From: Plectrocnemia conspersa
Taxonomy: Eukaryota > Arthropoda > Insecta > Trichoptera > Polycentropodidae
NCBI GenBank assembly: GCA_009617715.1
Contig: VTFK01000048.1
Location: 434,001 to 498,000 of the forward strand
Direction: 5' to 3'
DNA length: 64,000 nt
A program made the translations under genes and the position numbers. The notes under the pieces were generated by a model. It was given only the letters and a program-made list of their open reading frames with translations, was not told where the DNA came from and did no database searches. Below are positions 40,559 to 52,300 of the stretch, in pieces. Numbering within the stretch: the first letter of the stretch is position 1; each line of letters begins with the position of its first letter.

Positions 40559-42304
40559 ATGACAAGCGATGGATATTGCGCTATAAAAAATGAATTTATG
40601 GTTAAAAAGGAAATTATTATCGAAAAGGTCGAAATTAAACCAAACACAGAAGCAACCGACGAACCGGAAGCTAAAAAGATAAAGCTCGAGGAAAATGGAG
40701 AAAAAAATAACGACAAGAAAAACAATGGGAAGCAGAAGAAGAGAGGACAAAACAAAGGTAGGCCTAGGCCTAAACGGGAAGCTCCTGATTCGTTACCCTG
40801 CAATAGCATAGTGAATGTACACGTTGGGAAAGAACCTGAAAATTGTAAATTTGCAAATTGCGTTTATATACACGACCCTGTTGAATATTTAAAGGTTAAA
40901 ACGGAAGACATTAGCATCAACGGTGGCGATTGCTACGTTTACAAGACAAGAGGAGAGTGTCCTTGGGGGCTACGTTGCCGTTTCGGATCGTCTCATTTAT
41001 CGGCTGAAGGACATAATATAGTCGACGATGAAAAGTTATCTAAATGGATCGATGAAACTTCAAATTGCATCAAGTTTGACGCTTTGATCAATTTGCAAAG
41101 AAGACAGTATAATTTTAAGGATATTGAGAAAATAGTCGAGTTAGAAACTAAAAGGGTTAAAGGAAGAAAAGACGCTGACGCTAAAGCTTTAGGGGATGTG
41201 ACGGACGAGGATATTGTTCCATTGAGAGAGTGCGAAAAGAAGAAGATAGATTGGAAGGATAAGTTATATCTCGGTCCTTTGACTACGTTAGGGAATCTTC
41301 CTTTCAGGCGCATCTGTAAAGAATTCGGAGCCGATATAACGTGCGGGGAAATGGTTATGTGCGATTCGTTGCTCAAAGGCACTAAGCAAGAATGGGCTTT
41401 AGTTAAGCGTCATCAAAGCGAAGACCTATTCGGAGTTCAAATATGCGGTACAAATCCGTACGTTATATCTAAAGTAGCTCACGTAGTCAATAAAGAGATT
41501 AATGTAGATTTTGTGGATCTCAACCTAGGATGTCCGATTGATCTTGTATATCAAAGAGGAGGAGGCTGCGGCATGTTATTAAGACAGAATGTCTTAGAAA
41601 TTTCAGTTAAATGCGCTTCGTCTCTCCTATCGGTTCCGTTTACGATTAAGACTAGAATCGGAGTTCATCAAGGCACAAAGATAGCTCATAACCTAGCACC
41701 TAAGTTCTTCGAATGGGGCGCTTCTTTGGTTACCGTTCATGGAAGATCTCGCGAACAAAGATATACCAAATTATCCGATTGGCCATACATTAACGAATGC
41801 GCCGCACTATGTAAACCGAATCCGGTGTTTGGAAATGGAGACGTGATGTCTTACGAAGATTATATAAAATCTAGAGAAGTGGCTCCAAACGTTTCCGGTG
41901 TGATGATATGCCGAGGAGGTCTGATCAAGCCTTGGATTTTCACGGAAATCAAAGAGCAAAGGTTGTGGGACATAAGCAGCAGTGAGCGCTTTGAAATGTT
42001 GAAGAAGTACGCGAATTATGGGTTAAGTCATTGGGGAGCCGATTCCAGGGGCGTGGAGAATACGAGGCGGTTCTTGTTGGAATGGTGCTCGTTCTTGTAC
42101 CGCTATGTTCCCATCGGATTGTTGGAGAGACCGCCGCAGAAGATTAACGAAAGACCTCCGTATTATTTCGGCAGGGACGATTTGGAGACTTTAATGGCGT
42201 CTTCGAATTGCGCCGATTGGATCAAGCTGAGCGAGATGCTGTTGGGACCTGTGCCGGATGGATTCCAATTTTTACCAAAACACAAAGCCAACTCATATAA
42301 ATAA
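40559..42304 (+). CDS. Dus3: tRNA-dihydrouridine(47) synthase, DUS3-like
   Basis: Intronless 581-aa ORF. The N-terminal 75 residues are lysine-rich and acidic/basic, likely disordered with nuclear localisation potential (EAKKIKLEE, KQKKRGQNKGRPRPKRE). Two CCCH-type zinc fingers follow: Cys81/Cys96/Cys101/His105 and Cys125/Cys134/Cys140/His146. The FMN-binding TIM barrel starts near residue 235 (LYLGPLTTLGNLPFRRICKE). It contains NLGCPIDLVYQRGGGCGM, whose GGGC cysteine (Cys337) is the expected catalytic acid, then TIKTRIGVH and VHGRSREQRYTKLSDW, and MICRGGLIKPWIFTE near 449-463. The family reduces U47 in the variable loop of cytosolic tRNAs using NADPH and FMN. Length and domain order are normal for animal DUS3. 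The start fits because the upstream region is stop-rich and the ATG precedes the usual lysine-rich leader. Minus-strand ORFs inside it are shadows. Confidence 0.98.
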   Translation: MTSDGYCAIKNEFMVKKEIIIEKVEIKPNTEATDEPEAKKIKLEENGEKNNDKKNNGKQKKRGQNKGRPRPKREAPDSLPCNSIVNVHVGKEPENCKFANCVYIHDPVEYLKVKTEDISINGGDCYVYKTRGECPWGLRCRFGSSHLSAEGHNIVDDEKLSKWIDETSNCIKFDALINLQRRQYNFKDIEKIVELETKRVKGRKDADAKALGDVTDEDIVPLRECEKKKIDWKDKLYLGPLTTLGNLPFRRICKEFGADITCGEMVMCDSLLKGTKQEWALVKRHQSEDLFGVQICGTNPYVISKVAHVVNKEINVDFVDLNLGCPIDLVYQRGGGCGMLLRQNVLEISVKCASSLLSVPFTIKTRIGVHQGTKIAHNLAPKFFEWGASLVTVHGRSREQRYTKLSDWPYINECAALCKPNPVFGNGDVMSYEDYIKSREVAPNVSGVMICRGGLIKPWIFTEIKEQRLWDISSSERFEMLKKYANYGLSHWGADSRGVENTRRFLLEWCSFLYRYVPIGLLERPPQKINERPPYYFGRDDLETLMASSNCADWIKLSEMLLGPVPDGFQFLPKHKANSYK

Positions 42305-42321
42305 GTTGTTTCTTCCTATTA

Positions 42322-42327
42322 AATAAA
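42322..42327 (+). terminator. Polyadenylation signal of DUS3
   Basis: A canonical AATAAA lies 18 bases after the DUS3 stop codon, followed by a T-rich stretch. It suggests a very short 3' UTR. Confidence 0.6.
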
Positions 42328-42615
42328 TATTGTTAATTGTTAAATTTATAGTTTTATTTGTATTCTTAGATTCCTAATTAAATAGAAAAAAAATAACACT
42401 ACTGGGCTATCATGCTAGTTAATGTTTATGTTTGCTTACACAATTAAACGTTCATGTATTTCAGTTGTCACTAAACGGATGATCGCTAGATACTAGTAGT
42501 TTTTGAGGAAATACAAAATAAAAATAATAATTATGCCAAATTTATTTCAACGTGCAGTTTCTTATAATTTGAGTAAAATAAAAGATATTAATATTATCGT
42601 CAACATAATAAATGT

Positions 42616-42795
42616 CCATTTATTTTTATGTCAGTGTGCAATAACATCGTTTAACGAGTAATCGTAATGTTCTCTTAAATTTCTGCCCTGTGATTGGTCA
42701 TTCTCAAGGAATCAATTGATCAAGCGGGCAGAAATTTAAGACCACATTATGATTACACGTTGAATGTTATTGCGCACTGACTTGAAAATAAATAG
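42616..42795. mobile_element. Foldback MITE, about 180 bp
   Basis: Nearly the whole element is an inverted repeat: TATTTTTATGTCAGTGTGCA...TCTTAAATTTCTGCCC on the left pairs with the reverse of GGGCAGAAATTTAAGA...TGCGCACTGACTTGAAAATA on the right, about 85 bases per arm. It lies 0.3 kb downstream of DUS3. No coding capacity. Confidence 0.75.
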
Positions 42796-43534
42796 ACTAT
42801 AGATATATTGTTTTTGCTACAAAAGTTAATCATTCGAATGTCATATTTAGTACTATTATCAAGTACACTTCATGCGAAAATTGGATGATCATATCAAAGA
42901 TATATTGTTGACAAAAAGAAAAGTTACACTTACGTATATTCCATTAAAGTCAACATTTGCTATAATTTTTCAAATGCATTTTTCAACTTCCATAAGAAAT
43001 TGTCTCGTCTGTCTGAAATATTGAACTATATTTTTGAAATATGTCGTACTGATATTTTTTTCATAATAGGAAAGTAATTGCTTTATCTAATATTTTTTAG
43101 AAAAAAGTTATCTAAATGCTTTCATAAAATTAAACACTTCATATACTATTTTTTTCACTTGTAGTTTATTATTTCATTTATTCAGATAATTTAAAATATA
43201 AACCGAAAAACAAAAATCGATAAGTCAAGAAGTCTGTCTCAGTACAGGAACATCATTTATTTTCTCTTTTATTTCTAAGAATAGGACGATATACTCTTTT
43301 AATTTCCATACTTAATTAAAAACACGTCCCAGGCTCAAGTGAGTAATATGGAATGTTTGTATGTTCAGATTCAAAATCATTCAAAAATGATGCAGATTGC
43401 CTTTTAACAAAGTTCACAACAGCAGCCACAACTTTTACTACATAATTCAATTTTAAAACTTTTCTAAATAAAACCTGGTGAATTATGCTGTGCAAAAATC
43501 CTTTTTTTTATTTGGATCGATTGACTTGACTTGA

Positions 43535-44000
43535 TCCCTGAATCTTTTTACAAACCCGATATTTTTTCCATCATATTTTCCAAGCCTATTCGTAAGTCAG
43601 GAAGACATTTATTAACTTCAAACAATAAATCTTCGCCTGTAGTAGTATCTTTCATTGCTCGCAAACTTGCTAATTCTTTAATTATTTCAAATTGATCGTT
43701 TATTCCTCTGATACATATTGCAAGTTGAGCAGTATTTCGAAAAGGTTATTTTTGTCAGGACATTAACACTGCTTTAGCAATAATGCAATCTATAATAAAT
43801 TCAGTGATAATGATTTATTGGCATTCGAAATTTTATGTGAAATAAAGTAACTAGCCTTAGCTAGGTTAGGATCCGTAGAATTTCGTTTCCTAAATGGCTA
43901 GTTATTTTTGTAAATTATTTTCCAATTTTTTAACTGCAATTTTCATTTCTTTGATTGCCAATTTTCTTTCCTTTGTATAAAACCTGGTTTATTGTCAATA
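43535..44000 (-). pseudogene. hAT-type transposase relic (GTF2IRD2/ZBED-like)
   Basis: Minus strand, about 43737-43558: QLAICIRGINDQFEIIKELA, SLRAMKDTTTGEDLLFEV and NKCLPDLRIGLENMMEKI, then a stop. The RGI-D-F-I-ELA...TTTGED pattern is typical of domesticated and transposon hAT proteins annotated as GTF2IRD2-like. Upstream, 43900-43800, PNLAKASYFISHKISNANKS continues the same family out of frame. Several stops show it is dead. Confidence 0.65.
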
Positions 44001-44009
44001 TTTGAGGGC

Positions 44010-46355
44010 ACTGCACAACAATTCAATATTAAGATATTTTTTAAATGAAGATTCCCAAACAGATTTTAGATTCACTCTTAAGTGATAAAGAATCATAATT
44101 GCAACTACAAAGGAAATTAAATTGAATAAGCATATTTAGAAAAAAAAATAATTAATTTAACTCAACTTGTATTAAATAGGTTCATAATTTATGTTCCGAG
44201 ATAATGTTTTTATTGCCCAAAAATAAATTCAAGTTTAGATAGGTTTTTGGGAACCTCATCATGTGCTTGGTTAGTTTGTGTCCTGTGCCATGATACTCAG
44301 TCAACCCTTCAGATTCGAAATTTCACCTAATATATATACAATCATTTTTCAAATACAAATGATTTATTTAGCTATAATTACAATAAAACAATATACAAAT
44401 ATATAGGAATAATGTAGAATATATTTAGATACATTTTAAAAATTGTACATATAATTGTTTTAATTGTAAAAATAATATCACATGTACATTATATAAATCA
44501 AATACTTTCTATTTTATAATTATACTAATCATTTACAATACAGTATTTAATCAGAAATGAATTGTATTACATAAACCTATTACGAAATGAGCATAAGTTT
44601 GTTTTAAAAATACTTTTATATAATGAAATTAAAATTAAAATGTATACTAATCATTTTAACAATATTTTTTCAACAATGTTGTATATATATGTATGTATAC
44701 ATAATAGAAGCACCCTAATTTAGCTACAATAATTTGCAAACAATTCACTTAGTGCCATTATATAATACATCAAAGGAAGACAATTCAAGTTATAACAGTG
44801 ATATTATTATTTTCATAAAACATTTGCTATTTTTTTAAATATAACACGTAATTTACATGTGTATAAAAATAAAAGTACTAATTTAATCGCAAATGAAAAA
44901 AATAATTTATCAGTGCAAGTTTATCTAGACGCTTAAAACACATTAAATTTAGGCAATCTTTATAAGCATAAACTTAATATCAACGTCTACACAATAACGA
45001 TTGCAGGTATAGAAAAATATAAATCTAATTTACGTATAAAAATATACATGTGGTATATACCCTGATGGTGATTTTTTAACATTATATAAGATTTCATTTT
45101 GAGCACGAAACACAGTGTATATTATTTACACAAATTTTTTGCTTTAGATAAAAATTTATATTACAATATATCAACAAAGAAGGCGTCGTAGCAGTATGTT
45201 GCATATTTTTTACTAAGGCATTTTATAAGCATAAACTATATTCGCAAAATATGCAACATGATTATTTAAGAATCAACAATTTATTCGATCGAGTTATAGG
45301 CGTTATTTGACATAATAAATTGACCTCAACAAGTTTTACTATATAGGCAATGTTAAGGCAATTTTTTATTCAATAGAAATACTCTCGAAGGTGTAATCTA
45401 AAATTAAAGAAATAATTGTCATTTATGGCGAATATAATACAATGGAAAAAATGCATATTAATAAATACCGAAAGCTACGTAAAAAATGTATAAACAGATA
45501 GACAAACAATAATAGAGCAAATAAAAAAATATATTTGACAAAAGCTTTGATATATACAGTATAAAATAAAATATGAATTATATGAGCAATCATTGTTTAA
45601 ATAAATGATAAATAGCAATAATTCTTTACTAAATCTCGAAAACATTTTTCACAAAATAAATATGTAATCACAACACTTTCGTTTTAGAATTTTCATTTCT
45701 ATATTATCCACTTCTTAGTTATTATCTTTACATTTATAGAAATGTTAGAAACTTTTAGTGCTTTGGCAGTCTATTTGTACAATTTTGTTTAAACATGCAC
45801 TGGGTGTAATGTGATAAATAAAATGACATCTTGCTACATTTCAGTTAGTTTAAATAATGATTTAGTAATTAAATAGAAATTATCAAAATTCAGAAATAAA
45901 TAATTATTATTGTTTTATTTTAAATATCACGGTTTCGCTTTTTAGTATTATTGTATTATAATATTTGATCCAAAAATAATTTTTATAATTAGGGACTATT
46001 ATTGTGAAATATTATTAATATTTAGAAATCACTGATAAATATTATTAGAATGGTTATTAGATGATTATGCAATAAATGTACGTTTATTTAGATACATTAC
46101 AACAGTAATAATATTGTAGTTTACTATTTAACTACTCGAAAATATTATTGTTTTAAATTAATAATTCAAGAAAAGGTAAGAAATATTATTGTTGTATTTT
46201 ATACATCACACGTTCACTTTAAATAAAGTCAGAATATTAACAAACGGTTAAACGATAAGGCTACATAAACTAACTGAAAAATTGTAGCGCACCCAGTACC
46301 CGTAAAGTAAAAAACGATGCTATACATCGTCAAACGTGTATAGCCGTGCCGAATA
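44010..46355. other. Region 3' of cnk
   Basis: About 2.3 kb of very AT-rich sequence with no ORF. No AATAAA lies close to the cnk stop on the minus strand, so some of it may be a long cnk 3' UTR. That is inference only. Confidence 0.4.
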
Positions 46356-49300
46356 TCACTTTCGATCGGCATCTAAGCCTTTATTTTTCAAAATACTAGG
46401 TCCCGGATGAGCCAGAGTGTAAGTCTCCGGCTCAAACACGGGCGGGTACTCCAAATGCGAGTAGTCAGGAGTGCTCAAGTTGCACTTGTTCGTTTCGTAA
46501 CCGCTCTTAGTAGCCGATTGATCTTCAGACGTAAACATTTCATCGTTGTCGTTATCGTGATGGACCGTCATCGGTGTTGGCGGTGGTGACTGTGAATAAG
46601 GAGCAAACGAAACGAAAAAGGTAAACAAAAAGTCAAATGATAACAAGCGTAACAAGCAAAAAATAAAAGAAGACCTTGGTGTAACTAAAATCTTTGGTCC
46701 ACTCGTCGGCGGCCGACGTCGACGAGTTGTTGTGGTGCTTGCGGAATATGGCGCGGTGGAGGCGCGGCGAACCGAGCAGTGTCTTTTCTTTGGGTGCTGA
46801 TTGTGCGGTGGTGGGGGAGAGAATGGCGGCCACGGGGGCGGCGGTGGTTTTGGGCACGTTACTGTGTTGGAATATTTGACGCAAACGAGATATGTTCGTG
46901 ACGGGTGGAGTGACATCCCTGCAAAGATTTTTTTTTATTTAATTTACGATGGCTACAAAGAGTTTATGCGTTTCAATAGCTTAAAAATGATATATTCTAA
47001 TTATATGTTACAACAGGGTGATAATCAACACACAGTAGTAGGTATTGTAGCAATCCTAGACTGAAATTTACTTTTTATCTTATAAACTACTTTATTATAC
47101 AGTTTAGTCACTGGATATTGCAGTTAAATTTTTATTAGTAATGCAAATTTGATTCGGCCGCAGTATGGCTTCTCAATGCAAGAATATTACTATGAAAAAA
47201 TGTGTATATCTTGTTTTTTTTCAAATCAAGAATATTACATCAAAAAAAAGCAATATTCATACACAAATGATCGACTACTATTTTTGACAAAAGACAGCTT
47301 ATATTTCATGTTTTTTACACATATAAATCAGGTATAAAAATATTGTATTATACATATAAATACATTAATAAAATAAGACGTCTGGCACACATCAAAACGA
47401 TTCAGGTTTCAAGGTTTCAAGTTCATATATTTTTAATTTTTTTTTTATTCCTTGATGATTATTAATCTAAAATTACAATAAAAAATACTTTGCGCAACAA
47501 AGATATATAACAAAAAAATAAGATATCTTTTGAATTAAAAGGAAACATAAAAAACAAAAATTGATCAAATTTTCTGAATTGTATTGGTACAAATGTTTAA
47601 ATTATTTTATCAGTGGTTTTCAATTAAAATAAATAAAAAAAAATTGATTAGAATTTTTTTAAATGTATATTTTCAAATATATTTGGAAAACCTAATTAAA
47701 ATTAAGTAATAAAATAGTATCCATTAAGAATTTACAAGTTCGTAACTGATCTTAAGATTACGCAACAACAAAGAACTAAACCTGACTTATTTATGTTACT
47801 TTTCAGCTATGTGTTTTTGGTTTGACCAACATAAACTAATATTTGGCAAAATGAAAAATGAACGTTAGATCATTTTTGAAAAAAAAACACAAAGTCTCTT
47901 GGTCAAAGAGTAATAAATGTTGTCCTATATACTCTTTTGTAACCATCTTTTAAAAAAACATGTGCTATCAAACATCAAGAATAGAGACTTACCTTGAATC
48001 CAAAGATAGTTCAAACTTAGGCGAAGTTTTCAGAGCTTTGTTCGGCGACATGAGCGGCAAAGACATGGGCGTGTATTGAGTTGCGCTCTTCAAAATCTTA
48101 TGTTCCACCTTCACCTCACCTTCACCATGATTCAAAGATTTGCTGTACATCTTGTCTGACTTAACAATAGTGGCTTCACTGCTCTTCATTAACGCGGACG
48201 GTTCACTGTGCTTCGTATAAAACTTATCAGACTTTAAACTCGACTGAGTATAGACCTTATCGTTCCTCTTCAAAGAATCTAATAAGTTCTTTTCAGGTCT
48301 ATCTGAATCGCGTTTAAAAACCGATCTCTCTTCTACGCTCGTCTTCCTATCTATCGGAGAATACTGCCTGCTAGGTAATTGTTTCGTTTTGGTAAATTTA
48401 GGCGGCGGAGTAGGCTTTTTTCTCTCTGCACTCAAATCATCCCCTTTCCCATATATAGACTCATAACCCAAATCTTTCCTGAAATCAGACATGGATTTCG
48501 GCGTCCACTTCGACTCAATCGTGCTATGAATTGAAGGCATTGCTTCATTAACAATCACATCCGGCTTTTTATGAATAATGTTCACAGAAGCGTCAATGAA
48601 CGCTATGTCGTCCAAATTATCTATTTTTTTAATTGTATCCGTCATCTCGTCATATTTGATCGTTTCATATCCGTCATTCTTCTTCTTTGATCTGAAAGAT
48701 CTCTTTTTATCGTCGTTAGTGTTTTTTATTTCAGGTGTTTTAGGCAAAGATCTACTTTGAATGTGTTCTATTTTTGAGGGCGTTTTACATTTTTCCATCA
48801 TCGTTGGAATCTCGCCATAGATTACGTCTGGAACAATATTATCCAATTGTCTTTGTAGATTATTATCTCTCAGGTTATCCTGTTTGGCACTAGATATTTT
48901 ATCTTCTCTTTTATCACGCTCTACACCCATTAGAACTCGATTCGAATACATCTGCCTTTGTTCTTCTTCCTGTTTATTCAACATGAACTGCTTCAAAGTA
49001 ACGAATCCTATAAAGCTATCGTGTCTCGGACTTAGACTATTCAAAAACGGTATATTATTCTTAGATTCAGGTACGAAATTGTTTATGTCAAAATCTAATA
49101 AATTAGGATTAGAAGCGTGTATGAAATTGATAGGATTCGATTTTTTTTTCGGCTTCGCAGTGAGATCCGGAAGATTGTCGTTCTCTTGAAATACAGTTAT
49201 CTCTATCGGATCGATCTTTTTAATCTTGGCTATATTCTGCATTTGCTCGTCCTTTACATTTTGCGATACAATATTAAGCGATTGATCGTCTGAAGACGTC

Positions 49301-52300
49301 GACGAATTATTTGGCACTTTTCGGTAACATCTGTATTGATCCGTCGGTATCGGAACGTCGTCACTCTTCAGTTTTAACTTTTCCTCCTTGTTTTTACTCT
49401 TCGACGAGAAAAATCTGAGATATTTTCTATCTAAGCTTGTTGAAGTATGACTCACGTTTTCTCTTGAATCCGACTTATTGATTCTCGTTGTGAACTTTTT
49501 GAGCGAACCAAATTTATGTGACTTTTCTGATTTACTTTCAGCAGTCTTCGGCTTTTCAATGTTCAAACTGGCCAAGTCCGGCGAATCACTCATGAGATCT
49601 TCATCAGAATAATCTGTCTCGGAAAAAGTGTTTAGATTCATCAGTTTTCTTGTCTTTTTTTTACTCGCTCTCCCAAGAGTCGTTATTCGTCAAAGTAGCT
49701 CTTGTTATATTTTCCACCCAAATGCTCATTGATTCCGCACTTTCGCAAGCGAAATAAAATGCTGTTCCTGTATGATACACTTTAAAGGCGAAGGGTTTTG
49801 ATTTAACCTCTTGAGCAATGCACACAGTGAAGCCACTCAAGAATATCAGGCACTCTGCTTTAGTAGCCTATAAAGTTAAAATGGCAAAATAAATACATAA
49901 AATAATAAATAGAAGTATTTTTATTTCAATTAATATAACGTACCTCTCTACTCTTGAAACCGTAAAAGGTATTATCGGTTAAAATGTACCATCTAATCTT
50001 CCAAACGGCATTGCTATTGTTCTTTGTGCGGCATCGTTGAAATAAATATCCTTGCATTTCACCAGTACCAATGTCTTTTACAGAGACTTTACGCCTTTCT
50101 AAAATATATAATTTAGCAAATTAATGTAGAACAAATTAAATTAAGTAGTAATGTGAGTTGAAAATATTCTGAAAAAACGAGAAGCTATAATTTAATTTGA
50201 ATGTAATAATATAAATACTCTTGATATTCTAAAAATTCTTGATAATCTCAGTTTAGAAAATATTACAACACAAATTAGAATGATGCTCAAAATATACATT
50301 GATTATGATTTTTAACCTCGGAGAAGGGTCTTGTAAAATATAAGTAGTTTAATTATAAAAATAAAATAATAAACGTTATACTAACTGCTTAATATGGAGT
50401 TCTTCTTTTTCAAGTTTTTATTTTTAGCGCTTGGAAGTATTCCTCGTACCATACTATTCGGTGGTGATATTGAAATCTTCGTCCCGTCCAAAGTGTTACA
50501 CTTCAAATTAATTATCGACGAGTCCAATTTATTTATATTCGATTGAGACAACGATGTAGAAGTTTTAAAATCTGGTTCCAGTTTCTGCAAGCTCTTCGAA
50601 CTAATCAACGGCGTTTGAGGTGGAGACAACTTAGTCGCAGCTGAGTTATTTTCCATATGCGATGAAGACAATCCATACAGATTGTCATTTAAATTTAAAG
50701 AAGTAACTAACGAAACTTCCTTTCTCGGTGACAATATTGGCAGCAGCTTTTCGTTCGGTATCACTTTGATGTCTTCTTTGCAGATATTCTTCGGTTTTGG
50801 CGGCACGTATCCAGGCTTTTGCGTACTTAGCGGTCTGGGTGGCGGCTCCGGTGGTACGTCCGGCTTTGAGTTCAAATTCAAATACCTAATTTGACTATTG
50901 ACTGTTTCGATCGATTCGTTCTGTATGACAAAATTTTGTTCATCGTTTTTCTTCATAAAGTAGACGTCTCCAAATTCGTCCTTGTAATTTTCGCTGATCA
51001 GTTTTGTTCTTAGGCTACCGATGACTTCCACCTTCTTCTGCTCCAATAACGGTATGTTAATTGTCTCGATAATTTGATTATAACCGTTATCCTGCAAATT
51101 TTGATCGTTCTCTTTTATAGTTTCGATGCTGCTTTCAATTTTGTTTTTATCCTTCGAATGCATCATCGCGCCGCTAATTTGTTCGCTCGACTTCTTGAAT
51201 TCTAATATTTGTTCAATCTTTTCCGGACTGTGCACTACGATCAAAGGACTTTCAATGGACGTTGGCGATTCTGGTATAATTTCCCTCACCAATGGAAATT
51301 CTCCTTCTTCGTTTTCTCCGAAATCATACGCTGGCGTAGAATAGCTCTTATCCAATCTACCCCTCTCTCTATGTGTCTCTTTGTTATCTATATCTTCTTC
51401 GTTTGATACAATTTGATCATGGAACTTAACACTTTTGGCGTTTTTCTCTTCCGATACAATTTTGTTCAATTTTGTAATCTTGGGATGTGTGACACCAACT
51501 CCGAGACAAGTCTTCGGTCTTGGAGATAATTCCAAGCCTGTGCTGCACGAAATAGATTTGTCTCGCCTGCAGAGATTGTCAGATATGTCATCTATATCAT
51601 CTGAAATTTGAGCGCTGCCTGAATGTTGTAATGATTTATGATTTCTAAGCTTTCTCCACATCTGAAAGGCAAAAATAAATATATATATTATTAAACAGGG
51701 CCTGCTCAAGTATGGAGCCAAGTACGCCTCGGCTTAGGATACCATAGTAAAAGGCGCATAATGGAGTACTTAATATTTAATCAACATATTTTTTAAATAT
51801 CCTTATGAAAACAAAGACAAAGGAATGAAGAATTTTATTTTAGTATAATTTTTTTTAAATTTTAGACACTACCATCGTGACTTTAAAATATCATTTTGAT
51901 TTGCACAATGGCAATAATTTTCACATGCTTTTAAATTTTAATAAATGTAAACATGAATGACAAAGAACTTTTGATATAAACTCCTATTAACGGCAGCAGA
52001 AGCAAAGGACATATCAGGAACGGATTTGCTTTACCAAATCAAATACATCAACCATTTACATTTAAGTAAAGGAATGTATGGATAAAATTTTAGATTTTTT
52101 AATCAAAAATAAATTAACGGCTTTATTACTAAATTTGTTTATTGCTATCTACATTTTTTAACTTTGCCTGTATCTGTGACTAACATCGAAAAACGTTTTT
52201 TAAATTAAAGTTAATAAAAACTAATTTAAGATCTTCTACGTGTCAAAAAAAAATTAAGCAGGCTCATTATGTTATCAATTTAAGGATTTTTTAAAGGAAT

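Noticed and set aside
40993..41382. 129-aa minus-strand ORF inside DUS3, with others at 40501-40809
   Set aside because: Antisense shadows of a strongly conserved coding sequence.
46356..46916. 186-aa continuous ORF as a separate gene
   Set aside because: Its second half is the last cnk exon; its first half is an off-frame reading of the previous cnk exon. Kept only as an observation.
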